This document shows, one piece after another, positions 18,157 through 27,957 of a DNA stretch of 64,000 nucleotides (position 1 is the stretch's first letter; each line of letters begins with the position of its first letter). A program made the position numbers and the translations under genes. The DNA comes from Paenibacillus xylanexedens. Lineage in GTDB: Bacteria > Bacillota > Bacilli > Paenibacillales > Paenibacillaceae. Location: assembly GCF_001908275.1 (NCBI RefSeq), contig NZ_CP018620.1, positions 6,696,001 to 6,760,000 of the forward strand, read 5' to 3'. A model generated the notes under the pieces. The model was not told the origin of the DNA, did no database searches, and worked only from the letters and a program-made list of their open reading frames with translations.

Positions 18157-19323
18157 ATGAAAATTACCGGAGACCAGATGCTGGTCAAAAAAATAAACAA
18201 GTCGATCGTTCTGGATACGATCCGGCGCCATGCCCCTCTTTCTCGCGCACGAGTGTCCGAGGTTACGGGGCTGAACAAAGCAACGGTATCCAACCTGGTT
18301 GCTGATCTGATCAGTGATGACCTGGTGCAGGAGATTGGCCCTGGGGAATCCAGCGGCGGACGTAAACCACTCATGCTGCTGTTTCGAGGGACATCAGGCT
18401 ATGCAGTCGGTCTGGAACTCAGTGTGACCCATTTGAAAGGCGTGCTTACAGATCTGGAAGGACACATCATTACAGAGTACGCAGTGACCTTGGAACATCA
18501 TGACGTGCCCTCTGTACTGGAGCAATTGAAATTGGCAGCAAAGCAGCTCATTGAAGCAGCTCCTCCTTCCCCTCACGGTGTCATTGGTATTGGTATCGGC
18601 GTGCCCGGCATGGTGGATGAGGCAGGAACGGTCCTGTTTGCACCCAACCTGGGGTGGGAGAAGGTAACTCTGCGCTCCATGCTTGAAGAAGAATTTCAAC
18701 TGCCTGTAACGATCGATAATGAAGCCAATGCTGGTGCTCATGGAGAGTTGAATTTTGGGGCAGGTATCGGTGTCCGTCACATGATCTACATCAGTGCAGG
18801 CATGGGGATTGGTTCAGGCATCATGGTAGATGGTGAATTATACAAAGGCGCGTGGGGCTACGCAGGAGAAACAGGCCATATGTCCATTGAAGCGGAAGGT
18901 CTTCCCTGTTCCTGCGGAAATCGTGGTTGCTGGGAGTTATACGCATCGGAAAAAGCCTACGAGCACCCGGACCATCAGCTAAAATTACCTGCTCATACCA
19001 CACGCGAACTTATTCATTATGCGGAGCAAGGCCACGAGGCTGTTCAAGAATTATACAACACGATTGGGCGAAAACTGGGGATTGGCATTACCAATATCGT
19101 TAACAGTTTCAACCCGGAACGTATTATCATTGGCGGTCCGCTCTCTGAAGCAGGTCCATGGATTGAAACAGCGTTAAAACAAGTTGTCGAGGAACGTACA
19201 TTACCTTATCACCGCCGCAGTTTGCAGATTGAATGGGCAGCTCTGGGCAGCCGTTCCACCCGCGTTGGTGCCGCTTACTCTGCGATATCCCAGTTTTTAG
19301 GTAAAATTAGGGTGTCTGTCTAA
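18157..19323 (+). CDS. xylR: Xylose-responsive ROK-family repressor
   Basis: The product has 388 residues. It has an N-terminal winged helix with LSRARVSEVTGLNKATVSNLVADL as the recognition region (residues about 26-50). An ROK sugar-binding/kinase-like fold follows, with GIGIGVPG and the zinc-type Cys cluster C-S-C-G-N-R-G-C near residue 250. In Bacillus relatives, xylose binding releases the repressor from xylO. It is divergent from xylA with the operator between. AGGAG stands twelve bases before the ATG. Confidence 0.95.
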   Translation: MKITGDQMLVKKINKSIVLDTIRRHAPLSRARVSEVTGLNKATVSNLVADLISDDLVQEIGPGESSGGRKPLMLLFRGTSGYAVGLELSVTHLKGVLTDLEGHIITEYAVTLEHHDVPSVLEQLKLAAKQLIEAAPPSPHGVIGIGIGVPGMVDEAGTVLFAPNLGWEKVTLRSMLEEEFQLPVTIDNEANAGAHGELNFGAGIGVRHMIYISAGMGIGSGIMVDGELYKGAWGYAGETGHMSIEAEGLPCSCGNRGCWELYASEKAYEHPDHQLKLPAHTTRELIHYAEQGHEAVQELYNTIGRKLGIGITNIVNSFNPERIIIGGPLSEAGPWIETALKQVVEERTLPYHRRSLQIEWAALGSRSTRVGAAYSAISQFLGKIRVSV

Positions 19324-19470
19324 TAACAGATGAAAATTGACATCATTTCGCCCCATTTCCTCCCTTTTTGTTAAAGAAATCCAGATGTATAATGGGGTTA
19401 TGTGATTTTTGTCATGGCTGTGTGAATCAAGCTGTGTTAATTCCGATAACGAAACGGAGTGAAAAAAAGC

Positions 19471-19668
19471 GTGACCTACGTGGATACTTCAGATATCTCG
19501 GCGCAAATGTTTGTCACCGTCCTCCTGTTCCTGATTGTGCTTGCGCCCCTGTTCAGCCTTGGCATACTCCGATTGTTCCAGAGCAAAAAGAAGGCTGGTT
19601 TCATGTACATGCTGTCAGGATTGCTGGTGTATGTTGTATTTCAGACTTTCATGAGTATTTTTTTCTAG
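19471..19668 (+). CDS. Small two-helix membrane protein, function unknown
   Basis: The product has 65 residues. I take the GTG at 19471 because a GGAG lies eleven bases upstream; another in-frame GTG at 19459 is immediately at the GGAG. Two hydrophobic segments (about residues 10-30 and 42-62) are separated by a basic loop, Gln-Ser-Lys-Lys-Lys. A strong terminator follows directly. I do not recognise a family. Confidence 0.65.
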   Translation: MTYVDTSDISAQMFVTVLLFLIVLAPLFSLGILRLFQSKKKAGFMYMLSGLLVYVVFQTFMSIFF

Positions 19669-19689
19669 ATCATATTCTGCGTTTGCACA

Positions 19690-19722
19690 AAAAACCGTAC
19701 CCTTCCGGGTACGGTTCTTTCT
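19690..19722. terminator. Bidirectional terminator between convergent genes
   Basis: The 10-bp perfect arms AACCGTACCC/GGGTACGGTT have a TTCC loop, with an A run on the left and TCTTTCT on the right. The site can end the small membrane-protein gene on plus and the glutaredoxin-like gene on minus. Confidence 0.85.
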
Positions 19723-19804
19723 ATATCCTAACGGCTCGCGAAAACCGGAATTGCATATGAATCGAAAATTTCTTTCAACATATGATTCAGATAATCAGCC
19801 TGAT

Positions 19805-20035
19805 TTAAGCGTCCAATGCTTTGGCAAATTGAGTTTTGTTCATACCCAGAATGCGGTGTTCACCAATGACAGTCAATGGCACGGCACGTACACCCATGTC
19901 CCATACTTGTTGTGCAAATTCATCGCTAGTTTCGATGTTGCGCTCTTCATAAGAGATACCTTTGTCAGCCAGGAACGTTTTTACGGATTTGCAGTTCGGG
20001 CAGTTCGTTGATGTATATACAATTACGTTTTCCAT
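19805..20035 (-). CDS. Glutaredoxin-like / NrdH-type redox protein
   Basis: The product has 76 residues with the thioredoxin fold. It has the active site Cys12-Pro-Asn-Cys15 after a short first strand, a cis-Pro motif AVPLTVIG and a final helix. It is of normal NrdH/YruB size. It sits 62 bases downstream of trxB, so thioredoxin reductase is its probable electron donor. NrdH proteins of this kind feed ribonucleotide reductase, but no nrd genes are in the window. Confidence 0.88.
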   Translation of the reverse strand: MENVIVYTSTNCPNCKSVKTFLADKGISYEERNIETSDEFAQQVWDMGVRAVPLTVIGEHRILGMNKTQFAKALDA

Positions 20036-20097
20036 GTTTAATTCACCTCATATGGTTTTATATTAATCTATAGTTTGGTTGGAATCAGCTCATTCTA

Positions 20098-21039
20098 TTA
20101 CAGAACAACTGCGCTGTGCTCCAAGCTCTCAATGTATTTCTCTGTGTCCATGGCAGCCATACATCCGCTACCTGCAGCTGTAATCGCTTGTTTGTAACGT
20201 GTATCCTGAACGTCACCACATGCGAATACACCTGGGATGTTTGTCTCGGATGTACCTGGTGTAGTCAGGATATATCCATGTTCGTCCGTAGTGATCTGTC
20301 CGCCAAGGAAACCAGTGTTTGGTGTGTGACCGATCGCTACGAATACGCCGCTTGCTGGAATCACTTCTTCTTCACCTGTTTCGTTGTTCAACACTTTCAA
20401 TCCGGTTACGCCGTTGTCGCCAGCAAGTACTTCGAGTGGTGTACGGTTCAAAGCCATTTCAACTTTTTCGTTGCTGCGTGCACGATCCTGCATGATTTTG
20501 GAGCCACGCAGTTCTTCACGACGGTGTACCAGCGTTACTTTGGAACCAAAACGGGACAGGAAGCTTGCTTCCTCAAGAGCAGAGTCACCACCACCGATGA
20601 CGATGATTTCTTTGTTACGGAAGAAGAATCCATCACATGTTGCACATGTGCTGACACCCCGGCCTATATTCGTTTCTTCGCCAGGGATACCCAGGTATTT
20701 AGCAGTTGCGCCTGTGGACAGGATCAATGTTTCCGATACGAGTTCACCCATACCTTCAACTTGAATCTTGAATGGACGCTCGCTCATGTCGATGTTGTTC
20801 ACCCAGCCTGTGCGGAATTCAGCACCGAAGCGCTCAGCTTGTTTACGCATGTTGTCCATCAGTTCAGGACCCATAATACCATCAGGGAAACCTGGGAAGT
20901 TCTCCACTTCAGTCGTTGTTGTCAGTTGGCCACCAGGTTGTGGTCCTTCAATAACGAGTGGGTTCATGTTGGCACGTGCCAGATAGATTGCTGCTGTCAG
21001 CCCTGCAGGGCCTGTTCCGATAATAATTGATTTATACAT
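20098..21039 (-). CDS. trxB: Thioredoxin-disulfide reductase
   Basis: The product has 313 residues. The ATG at 21039 is preceded by GGGGGAGGA at a seven-base spacing; the frame extends 23 codons further without a ribosome site. The FAD-binding GTGPAGLTAA is at residues 8-17, the redox-active Cys132-Ala-Thr-Cys135-Asp at its usual place, an NADPH-binding GGGDSALEEA follows, and the final GDVQDTRYKQAITAAGSG is typical. It reduces thioredoxin, and probably the downstream glutaredoxin-like protein, with NADPH. A PerR/Fur-like box lies about 150 bases upstream. Confidence 0.97.
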   Translation of the reverse strand: MYKSIIIGTGPAGLTAAIYLARANMNPLVIEGPQPGGQLTTTTEVENFPGFPDGIMGPELMDNMRKQAERFGAEFRTGWVNNIDMSERPFKIQVEGMGELVSETLILSTGATAKYLGIPGEETNIGRGVSTCATCDGFFFRNKEIIVIGGGDSALEEASFLSRFGSKVTLVHRREELRGSKIMQDRARSNEKVEMALNRTPLEVLAGDNGVTGLKVLNNETGEEEVIPASGVFVAIGHTPNTGFLGGQITTDEHGYILTTPGTSETNIPGVFACGDVQDTRYKQAITAAGSGCMAAMDTEKYIESLEHSAVVL

Positions 21040-21191
21040 GTATAGTTCCTCCCCCGGGTTCTGCAAAAAGGTCGGGCCCTCCGGCATCAAAAGCTTAGGC
21101 TTTTGCATACACTAGAACGAAAAGCCTACATCATGTCCACAAGACCTGCCCGTGTAATGACAATTACCCTATGCAGAAACGGAATTCTAAT

Positions 21192-21206
21192 TTATAATCA
21201 TTCTAA
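21192..21206. promoter_or_regulatory. PerR/Fur-type box between trxB and the ZIP gene
   Basis: TTATAATCATTCTAA matches the PerR consensus TTATAATNATTATAA at all but one defined position. The Fur consensus differs at the same places by a few bases, so Fur or Zur cannot be excluded. It lies in the divergent gap and could act on either gene. Confidence 0.55.
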
Positions 21207-21295
21207 TCTGTTGTTCATTATGATCTCTTTTATGTACGGTGTCAATGCTCGGCAGCGATTATGAAGAAGTCTTCATCAGGAGGGAAAATGGAAGC

Positions 21296-22027
21296 ATGAA
21301 CGATGCACTCATTGGCAGTTTTATATCAGCCATGTCTACCGGCCTAGGGGCCGTACCGATTCTATTTATGCGCAAAATATCGCACCGTCTGCGTGATATC
21401 TTGCTGGCATACGCCGCAGGTATTATGACCTCGGCCTCGGTGTATAATCTCATTCCGGAAGCGCTTGGCCAATCGAATCTCTTTGTACTCGCATTTGGTA
21501 TTATGCTTGGTAGCCTGGTTCTACTAGTGCTGGAGATGAAGATTCCACACGTCGATCTGGAGAATCCCGAGAAAATGCCTTTTAAAATTGAAACCAAAGC
21601 CTTCATGATTATTGCAGCCATCACCATGCATAACCTGCCGGAAGGATTATCCGTTGGCGTCAGCTATGCAAGCTCGGATGAGAACCTGGGCAATCTCATT
21701 GCCTTTTCCATTGGATTGCAGAATGCACCGGAAGGATTCCTGGTGGCCCTCTTTCTTGTGAACCAGAACATTGGCCGCTTCAAAGCGCTGGGTATTGCTA
21801 CCCTGACCGGAGCGGTAGAGATTATAACAGCTATGATTGGTTACACCTTGAGCAGTCTCGTAGCTGGTCTTGTGCCTTATGGTCTGGCCTTTGCAGCCGG
21901 TGCGATGATGTTCATTGTTTATAAGGAACTTATTCCCGAAAGTCACGGCGATGGCAATGCACGTGTAGCGACGATGTCCTTTTTGCTCGGGCTCATCACG
22001 ATGATTGGTCTGACCGAACTGTTTTAA
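21296..22027 (+). CDS. ZIP-family metal transporter
   Basis: The product has 243 residues and eight predicted helices. The metal pathway motifs are HNLPEG (His112 to Gly117) and QNAPEG (Asn143, Glu146), as in ZupT/GufA-type ZIP importers of Zn(II), Fe(II) or Mn(II). The ATG at 21296 follows AGGAGG by twelve bases. The frame continues upstream to 21239 without a better start. A PerR/Fur-like box stands about 90 bases upstream, which fits metal-dependent control. Confidence 0.88.
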   Translation: MNDALIGSFISAMSTGLGAVPILFMRKISHRLRDILLAYAAGIMTSASVYNLIPEALGQSNLFVLAFGIMLGSLVLLVLEMKIPHVDLENPEKMPFKIETKAFMIIAAITMHNLPEGLSVGVSYASSDENLGNLIAFSIGLQNAPEGFLVALFLVNQNIGRFKALGIATLTGAVEIITAMIGYTLSSLVAGLVPYGLAFAAGAMMFIVYKELIPESHGDGNARVATMSFLLGLITMIGLTELF

Positions 22028-22036
22028 TTGAAGACT

Positions 22037-22083
22037 AAAGAACCCGAGCGAACAGTCCAAGACTGTCGACCGGGTTCTTTGTT
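22037..22083. terminator. Bidirectional terminator between ZIP and hydrolase genes
   Basis: The perfect arms AAAGAACCCG (22037-22046) and CGGGTTCTTT (22071-22080) enclose a smaller hairpin ACAGTC/GACTGT. The gene on plus ends at 22027, and the gene on minus ends at 22151. Confidence 0.85.
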
Positions 22084-22150
22084 TAGCCACAAATGAAGAT
22101 TCCATGAAATTACTGGGACCGTCTGTCAGAGGTATTTCGCCCTCTCCTGA

Positions 22151-22960
22151 TCAGGATTGGATGAAACGAATCAGTTCCGAATTGAATTTTTCCAATTCAT
22201 CATAGAATGCACCATGACCGCTCTCTTCAAAAGCAATCAGTTGAGACGAAGCGATGCCCTTGTGCATCTGCTCCGCGAACTCAAACGGACAGATCTCATC
22301 TTTTTTCCCGTGCAAAATGGCTGTTGGCACTTGAATGGAACTCAGGTCACCTCGCAAGTCCTCATCCCGCAACGCCATTGCACTGCGAATGGTACCATAA
22401 GATGAAGCTTCCATGCCGAGGGCGTGGAACCAATCCATGAATGGCTGACTGTGTTTCTTCGCGAAGAACATGCCGCCAAACGTCTCCAGCAACTTCGGAC
22501 GATCTGCAAAGATCGGCTCAATGATCTGCTCGTTCAGCTGCTCTGGAGTCAATCCATACGGATAACCTTCACGCTGTGTGAACACAGGCGCTGCCGCAGA
22601 TAATAAGGCCAGCTTGGAGACGCCATGTCCCTTATGGCGAGCCATGTAATGTACTGCGATTGCTCCACCCATAGAGAATCCTGCGAGTACCGCGTCTTTC
22701 AGCTCCAGATCATCAATAACGGCACGAACATCGTCTGCCATGCGATCATAATCATATCCTGTGGATGGCTTATCCGATAAGCCATATCCTCTAAAATCTA
22801 TCGCGATGGCACGAATGCCATGGTTCGGCAGTACGTTCAATTGGTATTCAAACATTTTATAATTAACAGGCCAGCCGTGCAAAAAGACAACCGGGGTTCC
22901 TTCGCCAATATCTTCAACATATACTTTTACATTTGGTTCCACTTGTACATAACGTCCCAT
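22151..22960 (-). CDS. Alpha/beta hydrolase (haloperoxidase/esterase type)
   Basis: The product has 269 residues with the oxyanion motif HGWP near 28-31, the nucleophile Ser96 in GFSMGG, an acid in GKKDEICP and His in ESGHGAFYDE. This is the pattern of cofactor-free chloroperoxidase-like esterases. It has no signal peptide and is cytoplasmic. GGGAG lies upstream. The natural substrate is unknown. It stands downstream of the P-type ATPase in the same direction, with a gap of about 130 bases. Confidence 0.85.
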   Translation of the reverse strand: MGRYVQVEPNVKVYVEDIGEGTPVVFLHGWPVNYKMFEYQLNVLPNHGIRAIAIDFRGYGLSDKPSTGYDYDRMADDVRAVIDDLELKDAVLAGFSMGGAIAVHYMARHKGHGVSKLALLSAAAPVFTQREGYPYGLTPEQLNEQIIEPIFADRPKLLETFGGMFFAKKHSQPFMDWFHALGMEASSYGTIRSAMALRDEDLRGDLSSIQVPTAILHGKKDEICPFEFAEQMHKGIASSQLIAFEESGHGAFYDELEKFNSELIRFIQS

Positions 22961-23091
22961 ATTTCACAGCTCCCTTATTATCGAATCGTCTCTTCGAATC
23001 ATTACCCGCTGACCCAAGGTTCAAACGTGAGCCGTTCAATCAGCCGCATACTACTAGCGAAACCAATTAACCATCTTCTCTCCAAATCTGA

Positions 23092-25107
23092 TTACCGTAG
23101 CAGCCTGAGCCCATTCAGAATAACCAGAATTGTACTTCCTTCATGACCTACCACACCCAGAGGCAATGCAACGTCTTGGAGGAAGTTACCAACAATTAAA
23201 GCCAGAATAACGGAGATGGCAAAAAACATATTCTGCTTCACCGTGCGCTGTGCTCGACGAGCCTGCCCAATCACCCAAGCGATCTCTTCAATGTTATCGT
23301 TCATGAGTACCGCATCAGCGACCTCCAGTGCAGTTCCGCTGCCGGACAATCCCATCCCCATACCCACAGTAGCTGCTGCAAGTGCCGGTGCATCATTGAC
23401 ACCATCCCCTACCATCAGCACAGGACCATACTGTTTGCGGAGTGCTTGTACCTGCTTCACCTTATCTCCAGGTAGCAAGTCTGCATAGACCATGCTTACT
23501 CCAGTTTCACGCGCAATTACAGAAGCTGATCTGGCTCGATCTCCTGTTAACATGGCAACTTTTACACCCATCGCTTCAAGCTTTTTCACTGCAGCTGCTG
23601 CCTGTGGCCGTACCGTGTCCCGCATCGCGATCAGCCCGACTAATTCACCATCAGCCATAACAACGGATACGGTTTTCCCCTCCCCCTCAAGACGGGAGCA
23701 TATATCGCCCCACTCAGAAGATACCTTCACATGGTTAGCACCATGTTCATCTGTATCATCAACGTTGCTGTCTTTCATCTCCTCTGACTGCATTGATCTA
23801 AGTACATCTGTTTTGCCAATGCTCCAGACCACATCGTTTATCGTTCCTTCGATGCCCCAGCCTGTTAGAGCCTGTACGTGCTCCGCTTCCTGAAGTGTAA
23901 TGTTTTCCTTGTTCGCCTGATCTACGATGGCACGAGCCAAAGGATGCATGGAGAGGTTCTCAATCGCCGCTACCGCAGCTAAGAGCTGGGCGCGATCTAC
24001 ATTTTCAGATGTAATAATATCGGTGACTTGTGGGGTGCCCATGGTCAATGTACCTGTTTTGTCAAAAGCCACAACCCGCGTGCGAGCCATATTCTCCATA
24101 TGGGCACCTCCCTTGAAAAGAATGCCACGACGGGCGCTGCTGGACATCGCGGACAGCATGACAGGCATGATGGAAGACACCAATGCACAAGGCGAAGCAA
24201 CAACCAGAAATACCATCGCTTTATAAAATGCCTCATTCCATGTCCAGCCAAGCAGTAGTGGAGTTCCTGCAATCACAAGTAAAGTCACCCCTACAACAAT
24301 GCGTGCGTAAATTCCTTCAAACCGCTCCATAAAACGCTGGGAATCCGGCACTTCCGCCTGCGCTTCTTCCACCATTTTAATGATTTTGCCAAACAGTGAC
24401 CCTTCAGCCGATTTTGTGACCTCTACGTATAAAGCACCCTCCCCGTTTACCGTACCTGCATAGACTTCATCCCCCGCAACTTTGTCCACAGGCAGGGATT
24501 CTCCGGTGATGGACGACTGATTGATAAAAGAACTCCCACGGTACAAGACACCATCTGCTGGGATGAGTTCTCCAGGTTTGACCAACAGCAGATCACCCGG
24601 CTCCAGATCATCAATAGCCACGAGGTTCATCTGTCCGTCCTCAATACGCAGTGCAGTCTCTGGCTTGAGCGCCAGTAAAGATGAGATATCCTTATGACTT
24701 CGCTCTGTCGCATAACTTTCCAACGCACCACTGAGTGCAAAAATAAAGATTAGCATCGCACCTTCATTCCAGTAACCGATGGCTGCTGCCCCAAGGGATG
24801 CGGCAATCATCAGAAGGTTTACATCCAGATCACGTTCCTTGACCAGTGTCTCGATACCTTCCTTCGCTTTGGTCCAACCGCCTACGGCATACGCCACAAT
24901 GTAGAGCATGATGGATAAGGTACCCAAATACGGTGCAGTTCCCCAGGCAATCAGCATCAACAGCCCGCTGCCCAATGCAGATTGCATCTCTTTATTCTGC
25001 AACATGGCTCGGAAATCAGGCTTCTTGCTCCCATTGGAGCCGGGTGTTTGGGATGAGCGCTGTTCCGCTTGTTTCTGTCTGTGTAGTGGTTGATGTATCG
25101 CTTGCAT
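23092..25107 (-). CDS. P1B-type metal-transporting ATPase (PfeT/ZosA/FrvA-like)
   Basis: The product has 671 residues. The ATG at 25107 is preferred over a GTG at 25116 that lies two bases from AAAGGA. There is no N-terminal heavy-metal-binding domain. The actuator motif is SSITGESLPV. The metal-site helix reads SPCAL, giving a Ser-Pro-Cys site. The phosphorylation motif is DKTGTLT, with SMHPLA and GDGVNDAPALA further on. Bacillus PfeT and Listeria FrvA, which share this domain layout, are Fur/PerR-regulated Fe(II) exporters. The two Fur-like boxes upstream make Fe(II) export the best inference; Zn or Co is possible. Confidence 0.88.
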   Translation of the reverse strand: MQAIHQPLHRQKQAEQRSSQTPGSNGSKKPDFRAMLQNKEMQSALGSGLLMLIAWGTAPYLGTLSIMLYIVAYAVGGWTKAKEGIETLVKERDLDVNLLMIAASLGAAAIGYWNEGAMLIFIFALSGALESYATERSHKDISSLLALKPETALRIEDGQMNLVAIDDLEPGDLLLVKPGELIPADGVLYRGSSFINQSSITGESLPVDKVAGDEVYAGTVNGEGALYVEVTKSAEGSLFGKIIKMVEEAQAEVPDSQRFMERFEGIYARIVVGVTLLVIAGTPLLLGWTWNEAFYKAMVFLVVASPCALVSSIMPVMLSAMSSSARRGILFKGGAHMENMARTRVVAFDKTGTLTMGTPQVTDIITSENVDRAQLLAAVAAIENLSMHPLARAIVDQANKENITLQEAEHVQALTGWGIEGTINDVVWSIGKTDVLRSMQSEEMKDSNVDDTDEHGANHVKVSSEWGDICSRLEGEGKTVSVVMADGELVGLIAMRDTVRPQAAAAVKKLEAMGVKVAMLTGDRARSASVIARETGVSMVYADLLPGDKVKQVQALRKQYGPVLMVGDGVNDAPALAAATVGMGMGLSGSGTALEVADAVLMNDNIEEIAWVIGQARRAQRTVKQNMFFAISVILALIVGNFLQDVALPLGVVGHEGSTILVILNGLRLLR

Positions 25108-25185
25108 ATGAATCACGTTCCTTTCGAATGGTAGGTTTGCAGATGACGAGTCTGCTAAATTCCGCTCCCAAAAATGAAGTTGTAT

Positions 25186-25200
25186 TGAGAATGAGAGCCA
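25186..25200. promoter_or_regulatory. Fur-like box 2 upstream of the P1B ATPase
   Basis: TGAGAATGAGAGCCA shares TGA-N-AAT and terminal CA with the Fur 7-1-7 consensus but diverges in the right arm. It lies about 80 bases before the ATPase start. Confidence 0.4.
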
Positions 25201-25223
25201 TTGTTAATGCCCTAAAAATGACA

Positions 25224-25254
25224 CATGCTGCTGCGGGAATCCCGCAGCAGCATG
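25224..25254. other. Perfect 14-bp hairpin in the ATPase leader region
   Basis: CATGCTGCTGCGGG (25224-25237) and its exact complement (25241-25254) are separated by three bases. On the minus strand it is followed by TGTCATTTTTA, and on plus by GTTTTG. It lies between the two Fur-like boxes, so in the ATPase leader it could be an attenuator or the end of a very short transcript. No gene that it would end in the usual way is next to it. Confidence 0.6.
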
Positions 25255-25284
25255 GTTTTGTGAATGATTTTAAATAATCTCGAA

Positions 25285-25299
25285 TGAGAATGATAATCA
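25285..25299. promoter_or_regulatory. Fur-type box 1 upstream of the P1B ATPase
   Basis: TGAGAATGATAATCA differs from the Fur 7-1-7 consensus TGATAATNATTATCA at only two positions. It is about 180 bases upstream of the ATPase. The closest genes are that ATPase and, in the other direction, the end of metY, so control of the ATPase is the only sensible assignment. Confidence 0.65.
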
Positions 25300-25417
25300 T
25301 TTTTGCGCTTATGCAATTGTGTTTACTCAATACAACTTTTAATCAGTATATGCCTGTGATCCACATTTGTAAATGGCCTTTTTTCGATGGATAGTCATAC
25401 ATGCGTGTTCAAAAAGA

Positions 25418-25452
25418 AAAAAAGCCGCTGTCCCGGGGGACAACGGCTTTAA
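25418..25452 (-). terminator. Terminator of metY
   Basis: The arms AAAGCCGCTGTCCC and GGGACAACGGCTTT pair with one mismatch, and a long T run follows on the minus strand. It lies about 80 bases past the metY stop. Confidence 0.8.
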
Positions 25453-25528
25453 CCATCTATTGATATTCATATGACCTGTTTATGGCATATCACTTAAGTG
25501 ATTGTTTACACATCCACCCAAATGCCAT

Positions 25529-26983
<1,455 letters not shown>

Positions 26984-27000
26984 TTATCGATTTCTGTACC

Positions 27001-27033
27001 AAAAAAACCTTTGCACTCGCAAAGGTTTTTCAG
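27001..27033 (-). terminator. Terminator of the kdu operon
   Basis: The 12-bp perfect arms AAAAACCTTTGC and GCAAAGGTTTTT have a four-base loop, with T/A runs on both sides. It lies about 40 bases after the stop of the last gene. Confidence 0.9.
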
Positions 27034-27074
27034 CTACTTTGGCTTCGGTATGCAATACCTCATCCTGGGTTTGG

Positions 27075-27920
27075 TTAGACCCGAACTGCACTCCATACTT
27101 CACGCAAATGTTTGGCCGCAGGTACAGCTTCCTCCGCAGTTACGCCTTCAAGTGAAATATCGATATGTGGCTTATACGTTTTTAGCAATTCAAAAAATAA
27201 CGGATAATCCAGTATGCCTGCCCCAGGTACCGGATTAAACTTCTCTCCCTGTGCATCAAAGGCTACATCTTTGGCATGGATCACAATCATGCGCTGATAC
27301 AGCGATTCCATCACCTCGCGCAAGAAAGCCCCTTGATCTGCTGCATGTGGTTGCTTGATCAGATTACACGGATCGAACAGCATCCCCAGATTCGATGAAG
27401 GAATCTCTTCAAACAAACGTGTCATATGTTCATGGGTATGAAGAGTATGTGTGGACACAGGCTCAATCGCCGCATGCACCCCCCATTTCTCCGCTTCCTC
27501 AGCCAACTCCTCAACCGTTTCTTTCAGCACACTCCACGCCTTCTCTTCATATCCATCCGGATGTGTATCCTGATAGGTGTCCAAGCCCCCGGTCTCCGTT
27601 GCTACCATGCTGCAACCAAAATCCCGGGCATAACGCAGATGCTCCTTGAATCGATCAATGTCCGCACGTCGTCTTACCGGATCAGGGTCAATCGGATTAA
27701 TATAACAGCCCAGTACCGCAATCTTCACCCCGCGCTGTGCAAATTGATCTCCTATCTCATTCGCTAGCCCTGGGCTCAGCTTGCCATTCGATGAGTCCAC
27801 ATCGGATAATGCTTTGGCCAGCGCCAGCTGTACGGAATTAAATCCGTTATCCGCAATCGTCTGCGCAAGCTGTGCTGTAGGCTGTTTGCCAAATGTATGT
27901 GCCAGAATACCAAGTTTCAT
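27075..27920 (-). CDS. Sugar phosphate isomerase/epimerase (AP endonuclease 2-like TIM barrel)
   Basis: The product has 281 residues. It is of the xylose-isomerase-like TIM-barrel family with MKLGILAHTFG at the start, the metal-binding segment VATETGG, AIEPVSTHTLHTHE and FDPCNLI, and a final acidic strand DISLEG. GGGAGG stands seven bases before the ATG. It is the last gene of the kduI-deoR-kduD operon (gap 37 bases). It probably interconverts a keto sugar made during uronate catabolism, but the exact substrate cannot be read from sequence. Confidence 0.82.
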   Translation of the reverse strand: MKLGILAHTFGKQPTAQLAQTIADNGFNSVQLALAKALSDVDSSNGKLSPGLANEIGDQFAQRGVKIAVLGCYINPIDPDPVRRRADIDRFKEHLRYARDFGCSMVATETGGLDTYQDTHPDGYEEKAWSVLKETVEELAEEAEKWGVHAAIEPVSTHTLHTHEHMTRLFEEIPSSNLGMLFDPCNLIKQPHAADQGAFLREVMESLYQRMIVIHAKDVAFDAQGEKFNPVPGAGILDYPLFFELLKTYKPHIDISLEGVTAEEAVPAAKHLREVWSAVRV

Positions 27921-27957
27921 CTCACTGCCTCCCTATGCTAATCCGATTATCAAACGA

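Noticed and set aside
19324..19470. Second gene in the xylR-small-protein gap
   Set aside because: There is no start with a ribosome site, and the frames there are shadows of the small membrane protein.
20116..21030. 304-codon frame on plus antisense to trxB
   Set aside because: It is a shadow of trxB; the product is Cys/Phe/Thr-rich with no recognisable domain.
23092..25107. Copper-exporting CopA
   Set aside because: The metal motif is Ser-Pro-Cys and there is no N-terminal heavy-metal-binding domain, and the upstream region has Fur-like, not CsoR-like, sites.
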